64,000 bases of DNA from Theropithecus gelada (GCF_003255815.1 NC_037673.1:163669427-163733426); one strand, 5' to 3'. Counted from the first letter of the stretch, positions 1-12,451 are shown. The notes: generated by a model not told the origin, from the sequence alone. Translations and numbers: made by a program.

Positions 1-1944
1 AACTGCATGTTTTGATGCTTGGATGTAACCAATAAGAAATCTTGGGTATAAATTGAGTAACATGCCTTAGTCACTAAAAGAATTTGGCATGGCCCACACA
101 GCTGTTAATGGGTAACTCTGATTCTTGCTTTTTTAAAATTGAGTTTCATCAGCACTATTTCAAACAGTTCATTTAAAATTGATACCCTAACACTGATGCT
201 AAGGTGCATGACAGTGCATAATAAAACATAATTTTCATTTTACATTATACAGGTTACAATCCCTACACTCCAAGGGATGTAGTGGAATCTTTTGCTGTAA
301 TGAATTTATAGCATGGTACTATCAATTCCTCTGAATAAGGAAAAAAGGAATAGCATCTTTTGTATGTTTATTTTTCTTTTACTGATGTTTCTTTGGCACT
401 ATAGTTAGCCTCCTAACTACACCTCTTAGGTTTGGAAGAGAACTCAGATTTATTACAAAATTATTTTTAAAATATGGCTTATCCGTTGCCCTCAAGTGAC
501 ACAAATGTCAGAATTACCTATGGAACTCCATGGAAAGCAATTTAATTTTTCCTGTGTCTGAGCCTTTGTGGTGTCTATTTTTATGAAGTAGTTTTCTTGT
601 GTTTTTTTTCTCCTTTTATAATTTTTAAATGGGTAAGTTGCAGTAGCATATCTTTCCTTGAAGCAGGGATGATAAGAGCAGTCGCGGAGTACTTCTAGTT
701 GTCAATGCCCTTAAATTATAATTGATTAGTACACGAATAAAGGAGTGATAGGGGATTGGATTTTGAAAGAAAATGGGACTAGGTGTAACTGGTTTGAAGA
801 TATGATTTTATTGTGGGAGAGTTGAAACACAAAGGTTTCCCCAAAGTCTCATTTTTCATAGACATGAGATAAAATCTGTAACTCTCATTCCATTGGGGTT
901 TAGGCCATTTGTTGGCTTTAATTTAATTGGATAGAAAGCAAGGAATAATGGTTTACTTTGAGCTCTCTTTTATCTTCCTTAGTAACATGTCACTTATATG
1001 ACCCAGGGACTCTCTAAGGGTTTTTGAAAAGGCCTCTTTAAAATCAGCTTGCACTTATTTGGGCACTAAAATATGTTTTATTTGGAGATGTTCAGAGGCA
1101 ATAAAATATAGAATATCATTTTAATAATAGAGTAAAATTCAGTAAAAGGAAAGTAAACAGTAAATACAGGCTGAAACTGGAGTAATGAAGTAAAGCCTGC
1201 TTACCAGAAGTTAAAGCGCCTGGTTTTATAGTGGGCATATAAATGCCTTATGAGCCTGTTTGGTAGGAAACACTTAAATATGTAGATCCTCTGTGAAGCC
1301 TCATTACTTATGTTTCTAAATGTTTGTTTTGGCATGTGGTGCCATCTTTGCTATACATGCCATTTGCAGGATCCGCTGGAATAGCCACTTTAGAGCAGGT
1401 GTGCTTGACAGGATGAACTGAACACACATATTATCTGCTCTAATGAAGTGCACTTATTCTTAGCCTGGGGCCTAGTCAGTGATGTTCTGTGATTTCTCTA
1501 TATCCATCCAGCAGAAGCTTTCCTGTTTCTCAAAATACCTCACCCTAGACATCGAGGAGCCACTTCTATGGAAGGAAAAGCAGTTTATCCTCCACTGACA
1601 TCCTATTGTTAGCTGTGCTATCGAGTTGGCGGGCAGTCATCATCTTGCTGACTAAGACCCCATTCTCCTGGGTCTCACAGTGGTCAGATCAATGCTCTAA
1701 TCTCTGGGAAGGAAGAATGATAAGGTATCTATGTAGGGTCTCCTCTTTAGTCTTCTTTTCTCTTAGCTGTTTCTTTCAATGCCCAGATTGCCAGTGAGTT
1801 AGGCTGCAGTGCTGAATAGATCAGTGTTTCACTAGAAAGCACACAGTACAGAGTTCTTCCTGCTCTCTTCAACTCAGTGTCCCCATGACTTTGCATAGGA
1901 CATTTTAACTTACAGAATCTCAATATTCCCTTTTGTTCATTCCA
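1..1944. other. unique AT-rich DNA, no gene seen
   Basis: No exon, RNA gene or clear interspersed repeat was recognised. The sequence is AT-rich and CpG-poor with short T runs. The only open frame of note (1606-1797) has no recognisable composition or domain and is taken as chance. Confidence 0.6.
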
Positions 1945-2095
1945 AAAGCTATCATTGAGTATCGATCCATATTTACTACCTAGTTTTCAAAATACTGGAA
2001 ATACAAACATGCCATCCCTATTTTGCCCTTAAGGAGCCAACCATATTACAGAGAAAACAGGGAAGTGAACAGCCAGTTATGAACACGCCCCATCA
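1945..2095 (-). repeat. possible L2 LINE fragment
   Basis: The order of words is that of the reversed L2 3' end: a run on tissue-like 'ctatcattgagt...tttactacct', then 'tactggaaatacaaaca', then 'aaggagccaac'. It is highly diverged and the call is weak. Confidence 0.35.
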
Positions 2096-2504
2096 ACTTC
2101 CTAGAATTGTCAGGTAAATGAGACCACAAATGGGTCAGCACTTCCTAAGCTGTATGCTGCCATATCAGTTTTAGGATATGGCTGTGGCAGTCATGTTACT
2201 AATAGGGCTCTGCCCAGTAACCGTGTTCATCTCAGAAGAACACACAAAAATGTCTTTCATGGTTCGAAACTTGATTAGAAATACCAGGATCCCCATAAAA
2301 ATAAATGATGCCCATTGCCAATAAGTAAGAATTTGCAAGCAATTGTTAGCAAATAAGTTCTAGAGATTCCAGAGGAATGAGTGATCCCACTGGAAGCTTC
2401 CCAAGTGCTTAGTGGAAGAGATGTAGGGCCTGAATGACTCACAGGTCAAACCTACCCAGGTAGCAAGCCAGAGGAAGGGCATTGCCTACCAAAGGAACAA
2501 TATT

Positions 2505-2815
2505 TGCAGAGGTTGAGTGGCTCACACCTGTAATCCCAGCACTTTGGGAGGCTGAGAGGGGTGGATCACCTGAGGTCAGGAGTTTGAGACCAGCCTGACC
2601 AACATGGTGAAACCCCATCTCTACTAAAAATACAAAAATTAGCTTGGTGTAGTGGCAGGTGCCTGTAATCCCAACTACTTGGGAGACTGAGGCAGGAGAA
2701 TCACTTGAACCCGGGAGGCGGAGGTTACAGTGAGTCGAGATCAAGCCATTGCGCTCCAGCCTGGGTGACAGAGTGAGACTCTATCTCAAAAGCAAGCAAA
2801 CAAATAAAAAAGAAA
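2505..2815 (+). mobile_element. Alu (AluS-type), full length
   Basis: Both Alu arms are present in sense orientation: ggctcacacctgtaatccc at the 5' end, the middle A-rich linker 'ctaaaaatacaaaaatta', and the right arm ending in 'gactctatctc' followed by a degenerate A-rich tail (aaagcaagcaaacaaataaaa). I saw no clean target-site duplication. The antisense frames over this region are Alu translations, not genes. Confidence 0.95.
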
Positions 2816-2948
2816 TGTAAACTGCACGTATGGAAAGGAAAACTGTCTGAGTCATCAAGTTCATGAAAGTAAACACTGAAAGTGAGAGTTGTGAAGGTAT
2901 TTTTGCTCCTGTCCATATGATACATAGTTCTTTTTTAATCTGATAGAT

Positions 2949-2983
2949 AATGTCATTGGCAAATGCACTTTGCCAATGACATT
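2949..2983. repeat. perfect 15-bp inverted repeat, 5-nt loop
   Basis: The left arm aatgtcattggcaaa (2949-2963) and right arm tttgccaatgacatt (2969-2983) are exact reverse complements around the loop tgcac. It lies about 130 bp beyond an Alu and is not part of it. The stem is too short for a canonical pre-miRNA. Function is unknown. Confidence 0.9.
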
Positions 2984-3249
2984 TAAGCATGAAACTTAAC
3001 AACCATATATGCTTCAGACTACATAGACATAAAAGAATTGGAAAAGTTACAATGTTTCTACTGTCTACAAGATGTAGACTACAAGTAGAGTATATCTGTG
3101 TCTTTGCAAGGCAAATAATAAGAAAGTCGTGTTTTATATTTATATCACAAAGAATCTCATAGGTTAAATACAATGTTGTTTCACCCGGAGTTTGTATAAT
3201 TTTTAAATGAAAAGACATATAGTTTAGATATGTAGATCACCTTTTCATT

Positions 3250-3345
3250 GCCAATGGATTCCAATGGCCAAGGCCTATGCTAAGTCCTGGGGATACCAAA
3301 ACAGAAGCCTTCAGAGCCTTGTCCTCAAAGAGCTTAATGTCAATT
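3250..3345 (-). repeat. L2 LINE 3' fragment
   Basis: The reversed L2 3' end is recognisable by 'gcctatgctaagtcctggggatacc' style wording followed by 'tcctcaaagagcttaatgtc', the diverged form of the common 'ctcatggagcttacattct'. It is short and diverged. Confidence 0.5.
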
Positions 3346-3381
3346 GAAGAAGATAGGTAGTGAAGATAGTGAATCAGAGGG

Positions 3382-3428
3382 CTATATATATGTGTATATA
3401 TGTGTGTGTGTGTGTTTTTATATATATA
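3382..3428. repeat. TA/TG dinucleotide microsatellite
   Basis: Alternating tatata and tgtgtg runs merge directly into the poly-T head of the adjacent antisense Alu. The tract probably varies in length between individuals. Confidence 0.85.
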
Positions 3429-3588
3429 TTTTTTTTTTTTTTTTTGAGACGGAGTCTCGCTCTGTCACCCAGGCTGGAGTGCAGAGGCACGATCTCGGTT
3501 CACTGCAAGCTCTGCCTCTCATGTTCATGCCATTCTCCTGCCTCAGCCTCCTGAGTAGCTGGGACTACAGGCACCTGCCACCATGCTC
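3428..3588 (-). mobile_element. 5'-truncated Alu (AluY/Sc-like), antisense
   Basis: A run of T (3430-3445) is followed by the antisense right arm (gagacggagtctcgctctgtc, gcaagctctgcctc, 'ttcatgccattctcctgcc'). The match stops abruptly at 'gccaccatgctc', so only about 145 bp of Alu body is present. The 'catgccattctcc' word is typical of young Y-type Alus. Confidence 0.9.
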
Positions 3589-3589
3589 A

Positions 3590-5660
3590 TAGGGCAATAT
3601 TTAGTTTAATCTATAAATATTTGGGGCAAATGAAAATAAGTTCATTTCCAGTTTTCTTATTAATTACACTCACTTAGCCAAAGGAAATTTTATTCATGTG
3701 AAAGTTCTGTCTATTTGATGAACTCTCTAGCAGTCTTTGCTGTGAAGTAGCTAAAATATTAGCCTGAGGACACAGATTTTTTTCAGAAATTTCTTTTGAT
3801 AATGATTGCATATGAGTGCCAGAAAACATAGCAAAATGCTAATTTTTGTATCAAAACTGTTGAATATATAATATTCAGGAAAAATGTAAAAGGAAAAATT
3901 TAGGAAAATCGAATATAATCTAGATTTCTGTAAGACACTAGCTACCAAATTCATACTTGTTAATGAAAGACATAATCTAATTTAAAATGTAGTCTTTACT
4001 TCCAGACATTGTAAACGCTTCTGGATTGTAGCATAGATTTCATCACATACCTAAAATTCCAAGTGTATTTTCACTTTCATAACCTCTCTAGACATTTTAA
4101 TGAAAAACAAAGAGTAGAAAAGTTAGGTTTCACAGAAGGTTTCTAAATAGAAACCTAATTAAAGAAATTAATAATCATTCTTTGATGCCATGCTCATGTG
4201 CCTTTTTCCATCTCTAATGGAATCTCTGCACCTAGAAGAATTGTAGCTTTTGCTTGTGGTCTTGACTAGTAACTTAATGTGGCAATTAAGACACATTCTT
4301 CATATATTTGCATATATACAAAGACGTGGATGTCCTTTTAAATTATACCCACCTTCTCCCTTGGCTAATGCTATATTAAATTGCATTGAAATGCAAAAGC
4401 ACCTCAATATAATGATTTTCCACATCCCATTTACTTGTTGATTATTAATGAATACTTCCTGAGTTGTGTTCCTGCTATTTTGTCTTTAACACTACTTTCA
4501 GGGTTTTCGCATCATATTCAAGAGGCCAGTCAGAGTTCTGTGCTTGCGGCTTCATTAAAATTCTGTCCTACACATCATCTGACTCACACTTTATAATCTA
4601 TCAGAACACCTGTTTTCTTTACAATGGCCACGAGGCAGCTCAAAACACTGTGGTATTTAGCATTTAATAATGAGCACAAGATATGTATTTTTGACACTTT
4701 AAATTTTCTTTAGAAAAGTGCATGGAAAAAAGCCAAGTTTGAATGAATTATCTAAACTTTTGCAATTTCATAACGTGAATTTTAACCAACTTTAAAAAAA
4801 ATGTATACCAGAAAGTGCCTTCTCTCTTTGTCAGTGGGCCTTACCTTGGCTAACTAGGAAAGGCTGTAGAGGGAAATAACTTTAAAATGTCACTGCATAA
4901 ACTAATAGTGATATCGAAAGTATTTTAAGAAGAGCCTGTGCATTATTACTTTCCCTATTTACATACCCGTCTCACAGACACTTCATTGTAATTCTCACTC
5001 TGAGAGGAAGCTGAGAAGCTTAATGTCACTGTTAATATCTAGATATGTTTATAATTTAGTGACTTAAGTCAGTGATGGGCACTGCATACATATACATAAA
5101 CACTCTTTTCTTTAAAGTTTGTGCATTTACAAATGCGATTGTTAAATGGCCCTCAATATAATTGTATCTATTTGAAATACTTCAAGGGAGGGATAGGGAG
5201 ATAATGGATGGTCTCAGAAGGGTGAAATTCTGTCACTATATTATGTAAATGAAGAAACGTCTCCTAGTGCTTATGAACTGCTATAGTTTTCAGTGCTAAT
5301 AGAGGACATACTGCAAGTTGATTATTGTAATCCTACAGCGTTATCTCATCAGTGAGCGGATTAAGGGAGCTCTCTCAGCTGAGGGGTCTGAATAAGCATT
5401 TTCATTTACTCCCTGCTGGGTCATTGACAAATGGAGGTTTTACTCTGGGAATATTTAAAAGCATAAACAGTAAACAAACCTATAGTTTCTTGCCTTGCTT
5501 GGATCCTTTATCAGATTTGTGCTATCTTGCAAATACTGATACCATCAACCTAGCAGTCAGCTGACTTCTGCTGTGTCCCCCAGATAGAGAATTATATGCA
5601 CCTGGTGATGAGGGGTTGATGGAGTCAAGAGAGAGTCAGATCTTCCCTGTTCAAAAGCAT
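3590..5660. other. unique AT-rich DNA, no gene seen
   Basis: About 2 kb with no recognised repeat or exon. Several short open frames (for example 3751-3954, 4250-4441, 4464-4667) have no domain, no splice context and ordinary AT-rich composition, so I do not treat them as genes. Confidence 0.6.
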
Positions 5661-5666
5661 TCAGTA

Positions 5667-5969
5667 GGTGCCGGGCACAGTGGCTCATGTCTGTAATCCC
5701 AGCACTTGGTAGGTAGGCTGAGACAGGCGGATCACTTGAGGTCAGGAGTTCAAGACCAGCCCAGCCAACACGGTGAAACTCCGTCCCTATTAAAAATACA
5801 AAAATTAGCCGGATGCTATGGTGCACACCTGTAATCCCATCTATCGCGAGGCTGAGGCAGGAGAATCACTTGAACCTGGAAGGCAGAGGTTGTACTGAGT
5901 CAAGATGGCATCATTGCACTCCAGCTTGGGTGATAGAGCAAGACTGTGTCTCAAAAAAAAAAAAAAAAA
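5667..5969 (+). mobile_element. Alu (AluS-type), full length
   Basis: Sense-oriented Alu: ccgggcacagtggctcatg at the head, the middle linker 'ttaaaaatacaaaaattagcc', and the right arm ending 'gactgtgtctc' with a pure A17 tail (5953-5969). Several substitutions mark it as moderately old. Confidence 0.95.
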
Positions 5970-6364
5970 TCAATAGTTTAAGTTCATGTGTCATCTCCTT
6001 CTATCCCTTGTTCAAATCCAGGTACTCAGCAATGACATTCACTTTCTGTCTAATGGCACCATGACAGGTGACAATAAAGCTAACTTCCCAAACCTGGATT
6101 TTCCTCTATTTCATCCCCAAATCAAAAGTTACCTGTCTCATTTCCTTCCTTTGCATTCCAAGAGATCCTTCATTCTCTGATTTGACCATAAGATTAGAGA
6201 AATTATGTTAATGAATGAAAGTAGACTATGTTCTATCATTAGATTGAATCATACGTAATTGTCATTTTTGTAGGTCAAAACAATTGAATGTTTGTAATTG
6301 TATATGGTGCAATCTGAAATGTCCAGATAATGTGCACAGGTTAACTGATGTTTTAGCGACAGCG

Positions 6365-6550
6365 ACTGGAATAGCTAACATCTGATGATCATGTGACTGT
6401 TCATGCACTCTTCTCAATACTGCATGCATGTGCCTGGCAGTATCATTTAATCATCAGTCCTATTAACAGCATGAAAACTGAGACTGAGTTATCAGTCCAG
6501 AGTCACATCATGACAGTCAAAGGGCCAGATCAGTAGTAGGCTAGAATTGT
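6365..6550 (-). repeat. MIR SINE, antisense, diverged
   Basis: The antisense MIR order is faintly kept: 'cctggcagtatcatttaatc', then 'catgaaaactgagactgag', then 'ccagagtcacatcatgacagtcaaagggcc', corresponding to the usual 'gatgaggaaactgaggc ... cccaaggtcacacagctag'. Low similarity. Confidence 0.45.
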
Positions 6551-7019
6551 TATGATTTTAAAGATCATTTTCTTCTTTGTCTCCAAAAGGCCCAAATGTT
6601 GAATGGTATGCTTGATTTAGATGGGGCCAGTGGCAGGACCTTTTGGGAGGATGGGGGTAGAGAGGCTTCTTAGGCCTTGAGAATCTTATGCGTAGGCAGT
6701 ATCCACAATGTCTGTGTTTAGATTCAGTCATGGAGAAGAGAAGTCATATGGCCTACTACGGTGACTTATTTCTTGTAAGTTTTATGCAGCGATGTTTCTG
6801 TAGAGAGAGAGTGAAGAGAACAAAGTCTTACCTAGTCCATATCCTTTCCTCTTTTAGTGCAAGGCTTAAATCCATAATGTTTCCCCCTTTAGTACAGACC
6901 ATAGTAATTTCTCTGTTCTGACATCTAACACTCTGTAACAAACAACCAAACATTTCATTACATTTTATCCTGCATGGCTGTCTCATGGTGTCATATGCTT
7001 AAATATTATGTTCTCATCC

Positions 7020-7145
7020 AGGTTAAAACTTTTTCCAAGACAGAAATCATCAATATCTTGTCTTTATTTCACATTTTCTACAGGATTTATCCCAACACTG
7101 AGCACATAGCAGGTCACTAAATATATGTCAACTGGTTGATCAATT
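7020..7145 (+). repeat. possible L2 3' end, sense
   Basis: Ends with 'caacactgagcacatagcag', then 'tcactaaatatatgtcaact', a diverged form of the L2/MIR signature 'gcacatagtaggtgctcaataaatatttgttga'. Confidence 0.45.
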
Positions 7146-7149
7146 AAGG

Positions 7150-10100
7150 TCTTTGATTCTAAATTTTACTTCCACATCTACCATTGATCCCTTTATATAC
7201 TAGGAATATTAAGGGTACTAAACACAAAACAGAAGTTCTTTCTCAGACATTGAATCATTAAACTAACGGCATTGGTGCTTATGCCAAAACCATGCACTTT
7301 AAAAAATAAGGATTCTAGATTTGTAGTATACATTTATTATATGTTGGAGTCAATAACTCAACAGCTGAAATGGTTATGCCTGTGTTACTGTCAAAAGAAA
7401 GGAAAAAACCAAGGTGCTCAGAGATCACTGTTTCATCTTGTATACCTCTAACTAAAGCATGAAATTACAGTTCACTAAGAGAAGGCTATGGAGATTCTGA
7501 AAAATGTAACCAATTCGGCTAGATGTCAAAATTGAATTCATTATTTCTTAGAAATGATTTTTGACCTACAATTCACAATCAAATTGTGATTGTTTTTAAA
7601 ACATGCACAAACATCTATACACACACAATCAGTTCAGATTTACATTGGCACTCCAAGAACCGATGTCAAACTAAATTTTGAGTGAATGTTAGTTGTAACT
7701 CTGATAAGATGTTTACAAGACAAATCATTTCAGATGTAGCAAATGAGTACTTTAAGATGTATTTGAAAACACAGAAAACATTCTAAAACTGAAGAATCAT
7801 GTCACAAAATGTTGGAAATTAGAACCTTGATTCAACACTTTGTGAGCATAGGCTAAATGGGGCCTAAACATTTAATTGAAGTTAAAATTAGAGTTAATGA
7901 TACCAGATATTTAATCACCCAATGTCTTAATGCCTTAAACAACCCAGCAAGGAGCAGTTGAGGAATGGTGCAGTTCAGTTTTAAAGTATTTTGGTATTCT
8001 CTGTAACCAGTATATGTCTGCGTTAGTCTAGGTCTCATTGAGCAGTACACATCAAGATGCCTAAAATGTAGATTGCTGTATAACAGCAAACAAAGTAGTT
8101 ATGAAACAGTAGGATCTCGGCAGGAAGCAAAGAGATATCTCAAAGGTACCTAATCAAACCTGACAAATGGTGTAACATCTTCAGATGAATGACTAGGCCT
8201 ATATAATATTTTTAGTTAATCTTCCTCTTGCTTGCCAGAAACAAGCTTATTCATGTTCTTTCACTATGAGATGGGAGGGTAAGGCTTTTGTATGAGGATC
8301 ATGATGCACAGAAACCAGTGAAGATTTGGTCCATCATGCTTAGAAAAGATGAAAGAGAGGATTGATTTGGATATGAACAGACTTGTTTAAAAATGGATTG
8401 CTCCCGATACACAAAAGTTGAAGAGACTTCTACAGAATAGAGTTTACGATTCGTCATTCCAGTGCTTTGTCTGTGAAGTGTGCGGCTTGGCTTCTAGGTG
8501 TGTGTTCTTCTCTCTACTCTTCATCTTTTCTCCACATCATGGCGCTGCTTACTCCCTATTCCTGCTTCCTCGTAACTCAGCTTCCACATGGCCTCTCATG
8601 CTTGTCTGACTTCTCTCAATTAAGCCTTTCACCTTCAGCTCCAATTTTTAACTATTTAATTCTTTCCAGGTACCAGTTCAGAATCCCGACATACTGGCTC
8701 AGCTCAACTTTTTCCATTCATTCTTTTTCCTTTCTTCCCTTTTTTTTTTTTTATTTTTTATTTTTGGTGCCAGGTCACGTTTGCCACAAACTGCCTATAA
8801 ATCAGGGCTCGCTCCTAGTTAATTGGCCAAAACTTGATGAGATGGAGGTAATAGATGGGTCATAGAGCCAATAACATGGTCGTATGGAACTGACCATTCT
8901 GGAGAGACTGAGGTTGGGGTTGTTATTGCAGAGGTTGTTATAGGCAAACATATGCCATGATACATAGGTCTCAGAAATAAATAAACAACATTCAGGACAT
9001 TTATAGCCAGAGACAAAGGTTGCCGAAAATTAACTTTCAGTGTCTTAGATTAGTGGATTATCCGAGATCCATTGCTTGAACCAATAAAAGGCAAGTATGT
9101 CACTACTCAAATTTTCACATTTTTTTTCCTTAAGGCAAGATTGGTTAATTTTTAGCCCTTTTGCATACCAGAAGAGAAAGATATGAAATGAGATTCAAAT
9201 TTTGAATTAGGGCATATCCATTGACTTTGAACAAATAGGCTGTGGCGTGGCTAGAATTAGACATGGTGAAAACCACTAAATTTACCCAGGAACACTGCAG
9301 AAACATTCATCATACACAGGTTTATTTTGGGCATTGGTGAATCAAGCTTGTCACTGTGTCTGGTGGGATCTTGGCATCGCCAAATACATTGCCATGGCAT
9401 TTTAATATGCCTTCTGACTGGTTACAGAAATCCTTATTATTTCATGAATGAGTTCCAGAAATTCAGACTCCATGTGTTTAGGGAGTTCTGGGATCAGCAT
9501 TAAGGAAAATATTGCTGTTGCATTGGAGCGTGAAATTTATGCAGAATGGAGTCCAAATGTGACTTGACCACCTAAGGCTTAGAAAGGTGTAAAACTTAGC
9601 TAATGCAGCACTATGTTAGCCAGTTCTTCCCTTATTGGAGTATCTATGATTACTGCAGAAAAATTACCTTTAGAAATAAAATTTAATTAAAAGATTCTCT
9701 ATCTTCCTCTTACCAAGAAGAACATTGGTGTACAATATTAATTTATGGTATCCTTTGACTGCTGAACTCTATATTAATCCTCAATTTATAAAGCACAATT
9801 ATATTTTTCAGGTTTTCTTAAGACCTTTCAAAATGTTTCTAATACATGGGTTAAGACATATTCTCTTTCATTTCTCCCTTCTCTTTAAAAAGTGACCAGT
9901 TGAGTTGTCCCTATCCAATTTTTAAAAATATCCCTACTCTTTAATGCATTCAACACTACTTATATCATGACAAGACCTTTTTATAGTTAAACATGAAGTG
10001 ACTTAAATGTTCTGGATAAATTAGTTTGCTTAGAAAAAGTCCTATTTGGAGATGTACTTAAAGCATTTCCTTTGATAGATTCGAGGCATGACAATGTTAC

Positions 10101-10214
10101 CCTTGAACAAAAATGGCACTGTATTAAATGGACCTCACAGTAAGTCTTATTTCAATCATCAAAGAAGTAAAAGTCGCACCCTGATGGTTATGAAAAAGGG
10201 TTTGGATGGGATGT
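7150..10214. other. unique DNA, no gene seen
   Basis: About 3 kb without a confident repeat or exon. The segment 8470-8960 is pyrimidine-rich, and the frame 8467-8865 (132 codons) lies in it. That frame has no domain and runs through a T tract at 8738-8760, so I regard it as chance. An unrecognised ancient LTR there is possible. Confidence 0.5.
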
Positions 10215-10345
10215 GAAATGAGTAATGAACCAAGAGTGAGGAGGTCTGTTCCTCATTCTGCCTTAATTATCTGTGTAATCTTGGACCCCTCAGTTTCTTT
10301 CTCTGAGTCTTGTTTTCCCATTTGTGAAATGAGGGCTGTAGAATA
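10215..10345 (+). repeat. MIR SINE, sense
   Basis: Shows the MIR core in sense order: 'ctgccttaattatctgtgta', 'atcttggacccctcagtttc', then 'cccatttgtgaaatgagggct', the diverged form of 'gtgaccttgggcaagtcact...cctcatctgtaaaatggg'. Confidence 0.75.
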
Positions 10346-10669
10346 TTCACTCCTTTAGGATCTTTTGCCTATATTATTTATTTTATATCTGCTGGGAAAT
10401 ACATTCTATATGGAATTTTATAAAGTTATCATATAAAAATATAAATCTACCTAAAAGGCACATTTTTATAGTAAGATAGCATGGAGGAAAAATGAGTGAA
10501 TCGAACTAGATTCATTCTAAGGGATAATGCCTGGATTTAGAGAGTAGCAGGCCCTGGGAGATGGGAGCTATTAATATTACTACTATGTCCTACTTTGTAC
10601 ACTTTACCCAGCAAATATGCCTCTGCCCTATTAAAAAAAACAAGTGATTTCACCTAGGCATCTATGTGT

Positions 10670-11103
10670 GTTAGTATTATGTGACTATCCTAGGGCTGCC
10701 GTAATGAATTATCATAAACTGGGTGGCTTAAAACAACAAAAATTCATTTGTTTACAGTTCTGGAGGCCAAAAGCAAAAACTGGGGGAGAAGAGGCAGCGG
10801 CCTCTTCCAGCTTCTGAAGGCTGTTGTCATTCCTTGGCTTGTGGGCACATCTCCCTCTGCTCCATTTTCCTCTGTGCATCTGTCTCAGTCTCCCTCTGCC
10901 TCTCTTATATAAGGATACATGTGATAGAATCTAGGGCCAAGCCAGGTAATCCAGGGTAAGTTCTTCCTCTCAAGATCATACCTGACCACATCCTTTGCCA
11001 TTTAATGTGATAGCCACTCTGCTGCCACAGGAGGTAAGATTTGCAGGTTCCAGGGATGAGGAAATAGACATCTGTTTCTGGAGACCACCAGTTAGCCCAC
11101 TAC
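10670..11103 (-). mobile_element. MLT1-type solo LTR (ERVL-MaLR), antisense
   Basis: Near full-length antisense LTR. It begins 'cctagggctgccgtaatgaa', followed by 'ctgggtggcttaaaacaaca', 'acagttctggaggcc', 'ccttggcttgtgggcacatc' and 'cttatataaggatacatgtg', and ends 'gttagcccactac'. No internal retroviral sequence flanks it, so it is a solo LTR. The frame 10995-11207 overlaps its end and is not a gene. Confidence 0.85.
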
Positions 11104-11265
11104 AGGTGGGACAGCAGGTAACTAGTGAGCATGTGCCTCATTTCTGCAGGCAGCACCATGCAGTGTGGCTGATGGTTGCACCCAGGAATGTGGGCTCCGT
11201 GTTGTAGGACCTTCCCATTTTAAAGGAAAAGCTAGATTTGTTTTAATTCAATTCAACAAGCTAGA

Positions 11266-11387
11266 TTTCAATGGGCCAACGTCAAATATCAGGGGATTTT
11301 ACATGTGAACGTGTAGACACAATCTGGATTTTGTGTCTACGTGTTTATGTGTAAAATCCCTTGGTATTTGATGTTTGCTCATTGAAA
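11266..11387. repeat. 57-bp imperfect palindrome (hairpin), possible MITE
   Basis: The left arm 11266-11322 and right arm 11331-11387 are reverse complements with 10 differences in 57 positions and no gaps, around the 8-nt loop tctggatt. Nine of the ten differences are transitions that would pair as G-U in RNA; only one (c opposite t) would not pair. I did not recognise a named family. The size suits a palindromic MITE remnant or a structured RNA. Confidence 0.85.
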
Positions 11388-12027
11388 AAAAGAGTCTACT
11401 CCTGAAAAATAAAACTCATCTATGCACCACATTCACTGCAAGGGCTGCAATCTCTGAAAAACAGAATAAAATTACCTTTGAGAGAGCACTTTGTAACCAT
11501 ATTCATTAACTCAACAAATATTTCTTTAGCACCTAATAGAATAATATTTATTTTAGATTGACCAGGGGAGAGCTTGCTGCTTTCAGAAAATATCTCCCCA
11601 GATGCAACTCTCATAGTTTTTCTTAAGAAGAAAAGACAGCATTAATTAGTCTGATATTTTCTCTTCTGAAAATGTTGCCTATGTTTCTGTGCCCTTCATT
11701 GAGATCAACTGAGTTTCATGATCCTGGAATAAAGTTAAAATCCAAATTCAAAGTCGTAAATGGGGTCTGATCCTTAAGTACCTTGGAGATAATGGTACCC
11801 CAGGTTGTCTAATATCTCATACTTACTGGTTATTCATCTCAGTTAGCCTATGATTCTTTTATAGGTAAAGAAAGCAAGGCCATTCACGTTCCATATAGAC
11901 CATAATCCCTATTGAGTCAGCATCTCTGAATTAGGCCAGTGTGTTAGAATGCCAAGTCCTTCAATTTCATTCATTATTGGCTGATAAGCTGTGTATTTCT
12001 TTAATACAAAGGGAGAAAATTGTTGCA

Positions 12028-12235
12028 GGTGCCCGATCTGCCATCAATAGCCATGAGACTTTGTACAAGTTCATAAACACCAATTTTCTCATCTGAAAAA
12101 TAGGGATAATAACAATACATACTTCCCTATATTGTTTTGAGAATTAAGCGGGTTAATGCATGTGAAGTGTTCAGAAGAGTGTCTGGCACACAGTAAACAC
12201 CTAATAAGCATTAGCTATGACAATTATTTTCATCA
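12028..12235 (+). repeat. MIR SINE, sense, near full length
   Basis: Clear MIR order: 'ccatgagactttgtacaagt', 'caattttctcatctgaaaaa', 'tagggataataacaata', 'gagaattaagcgggttaatg', 'gtctggcacacagtaaacac', 'taataagcattagctatg'. Confidence 0.9.
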
Positions 12236-12299
12236 GTATTATCTTTATTATTACCAAACATTGGTAAATATCTTTATTATTCTATCTCCTTTCTCTATG

Positions 12300-12440
12300 G
12301 CAGCATTTCTCAAAATGTAATGTGTGTATGATTCACCTAAGTAGGAATCATGTTAAAATGCAGATTCTGATTCCTTAGATCTGGGTGAAGCCTAATTCAG
12401 CTTTTTAACAAGCTCCCAAGTAAAGTTGGTGCTACCTATG
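12300..12440 (+). repeat. hAT-Charlie MER5-like remnant
   Basis: Begins 'gcatttctcaaaatgtaatg', continues 'gttaaaatgcagattctgat' and 'tttttaacaagctcccaagt', matching the MER5/MER20 style of short non-autonomous hAT elements. Diverged, subfamily uncertain. Confidence 0.65.
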
Positions 12441-12451
12441 TGAAGATTAAC

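Noticed and set aside
2439..2925. Two antisense open frames of 101 and 66 codons
   Set aside because: They are translations of an Alu and its A-rich tail, with typical Alu-derived protein words.
2781..3218. Antisense open frame of 145 codons
   Set aside because: It has no domain or splice context and ends in the Alu tail. It is a stop-poor AT-rich chance frame.
8467..8865. Plus-strand open frame of 132 codons
   Set aside because: It is pyrimidine-rich, runs through a poly-T tract and shows no domain.
10670..11103. Endogenous retrovirus with possible genes
   Set aside because: Only an MLT1-type LTR is present. No internal coding sequence flanks this or the other LTRs in the window.
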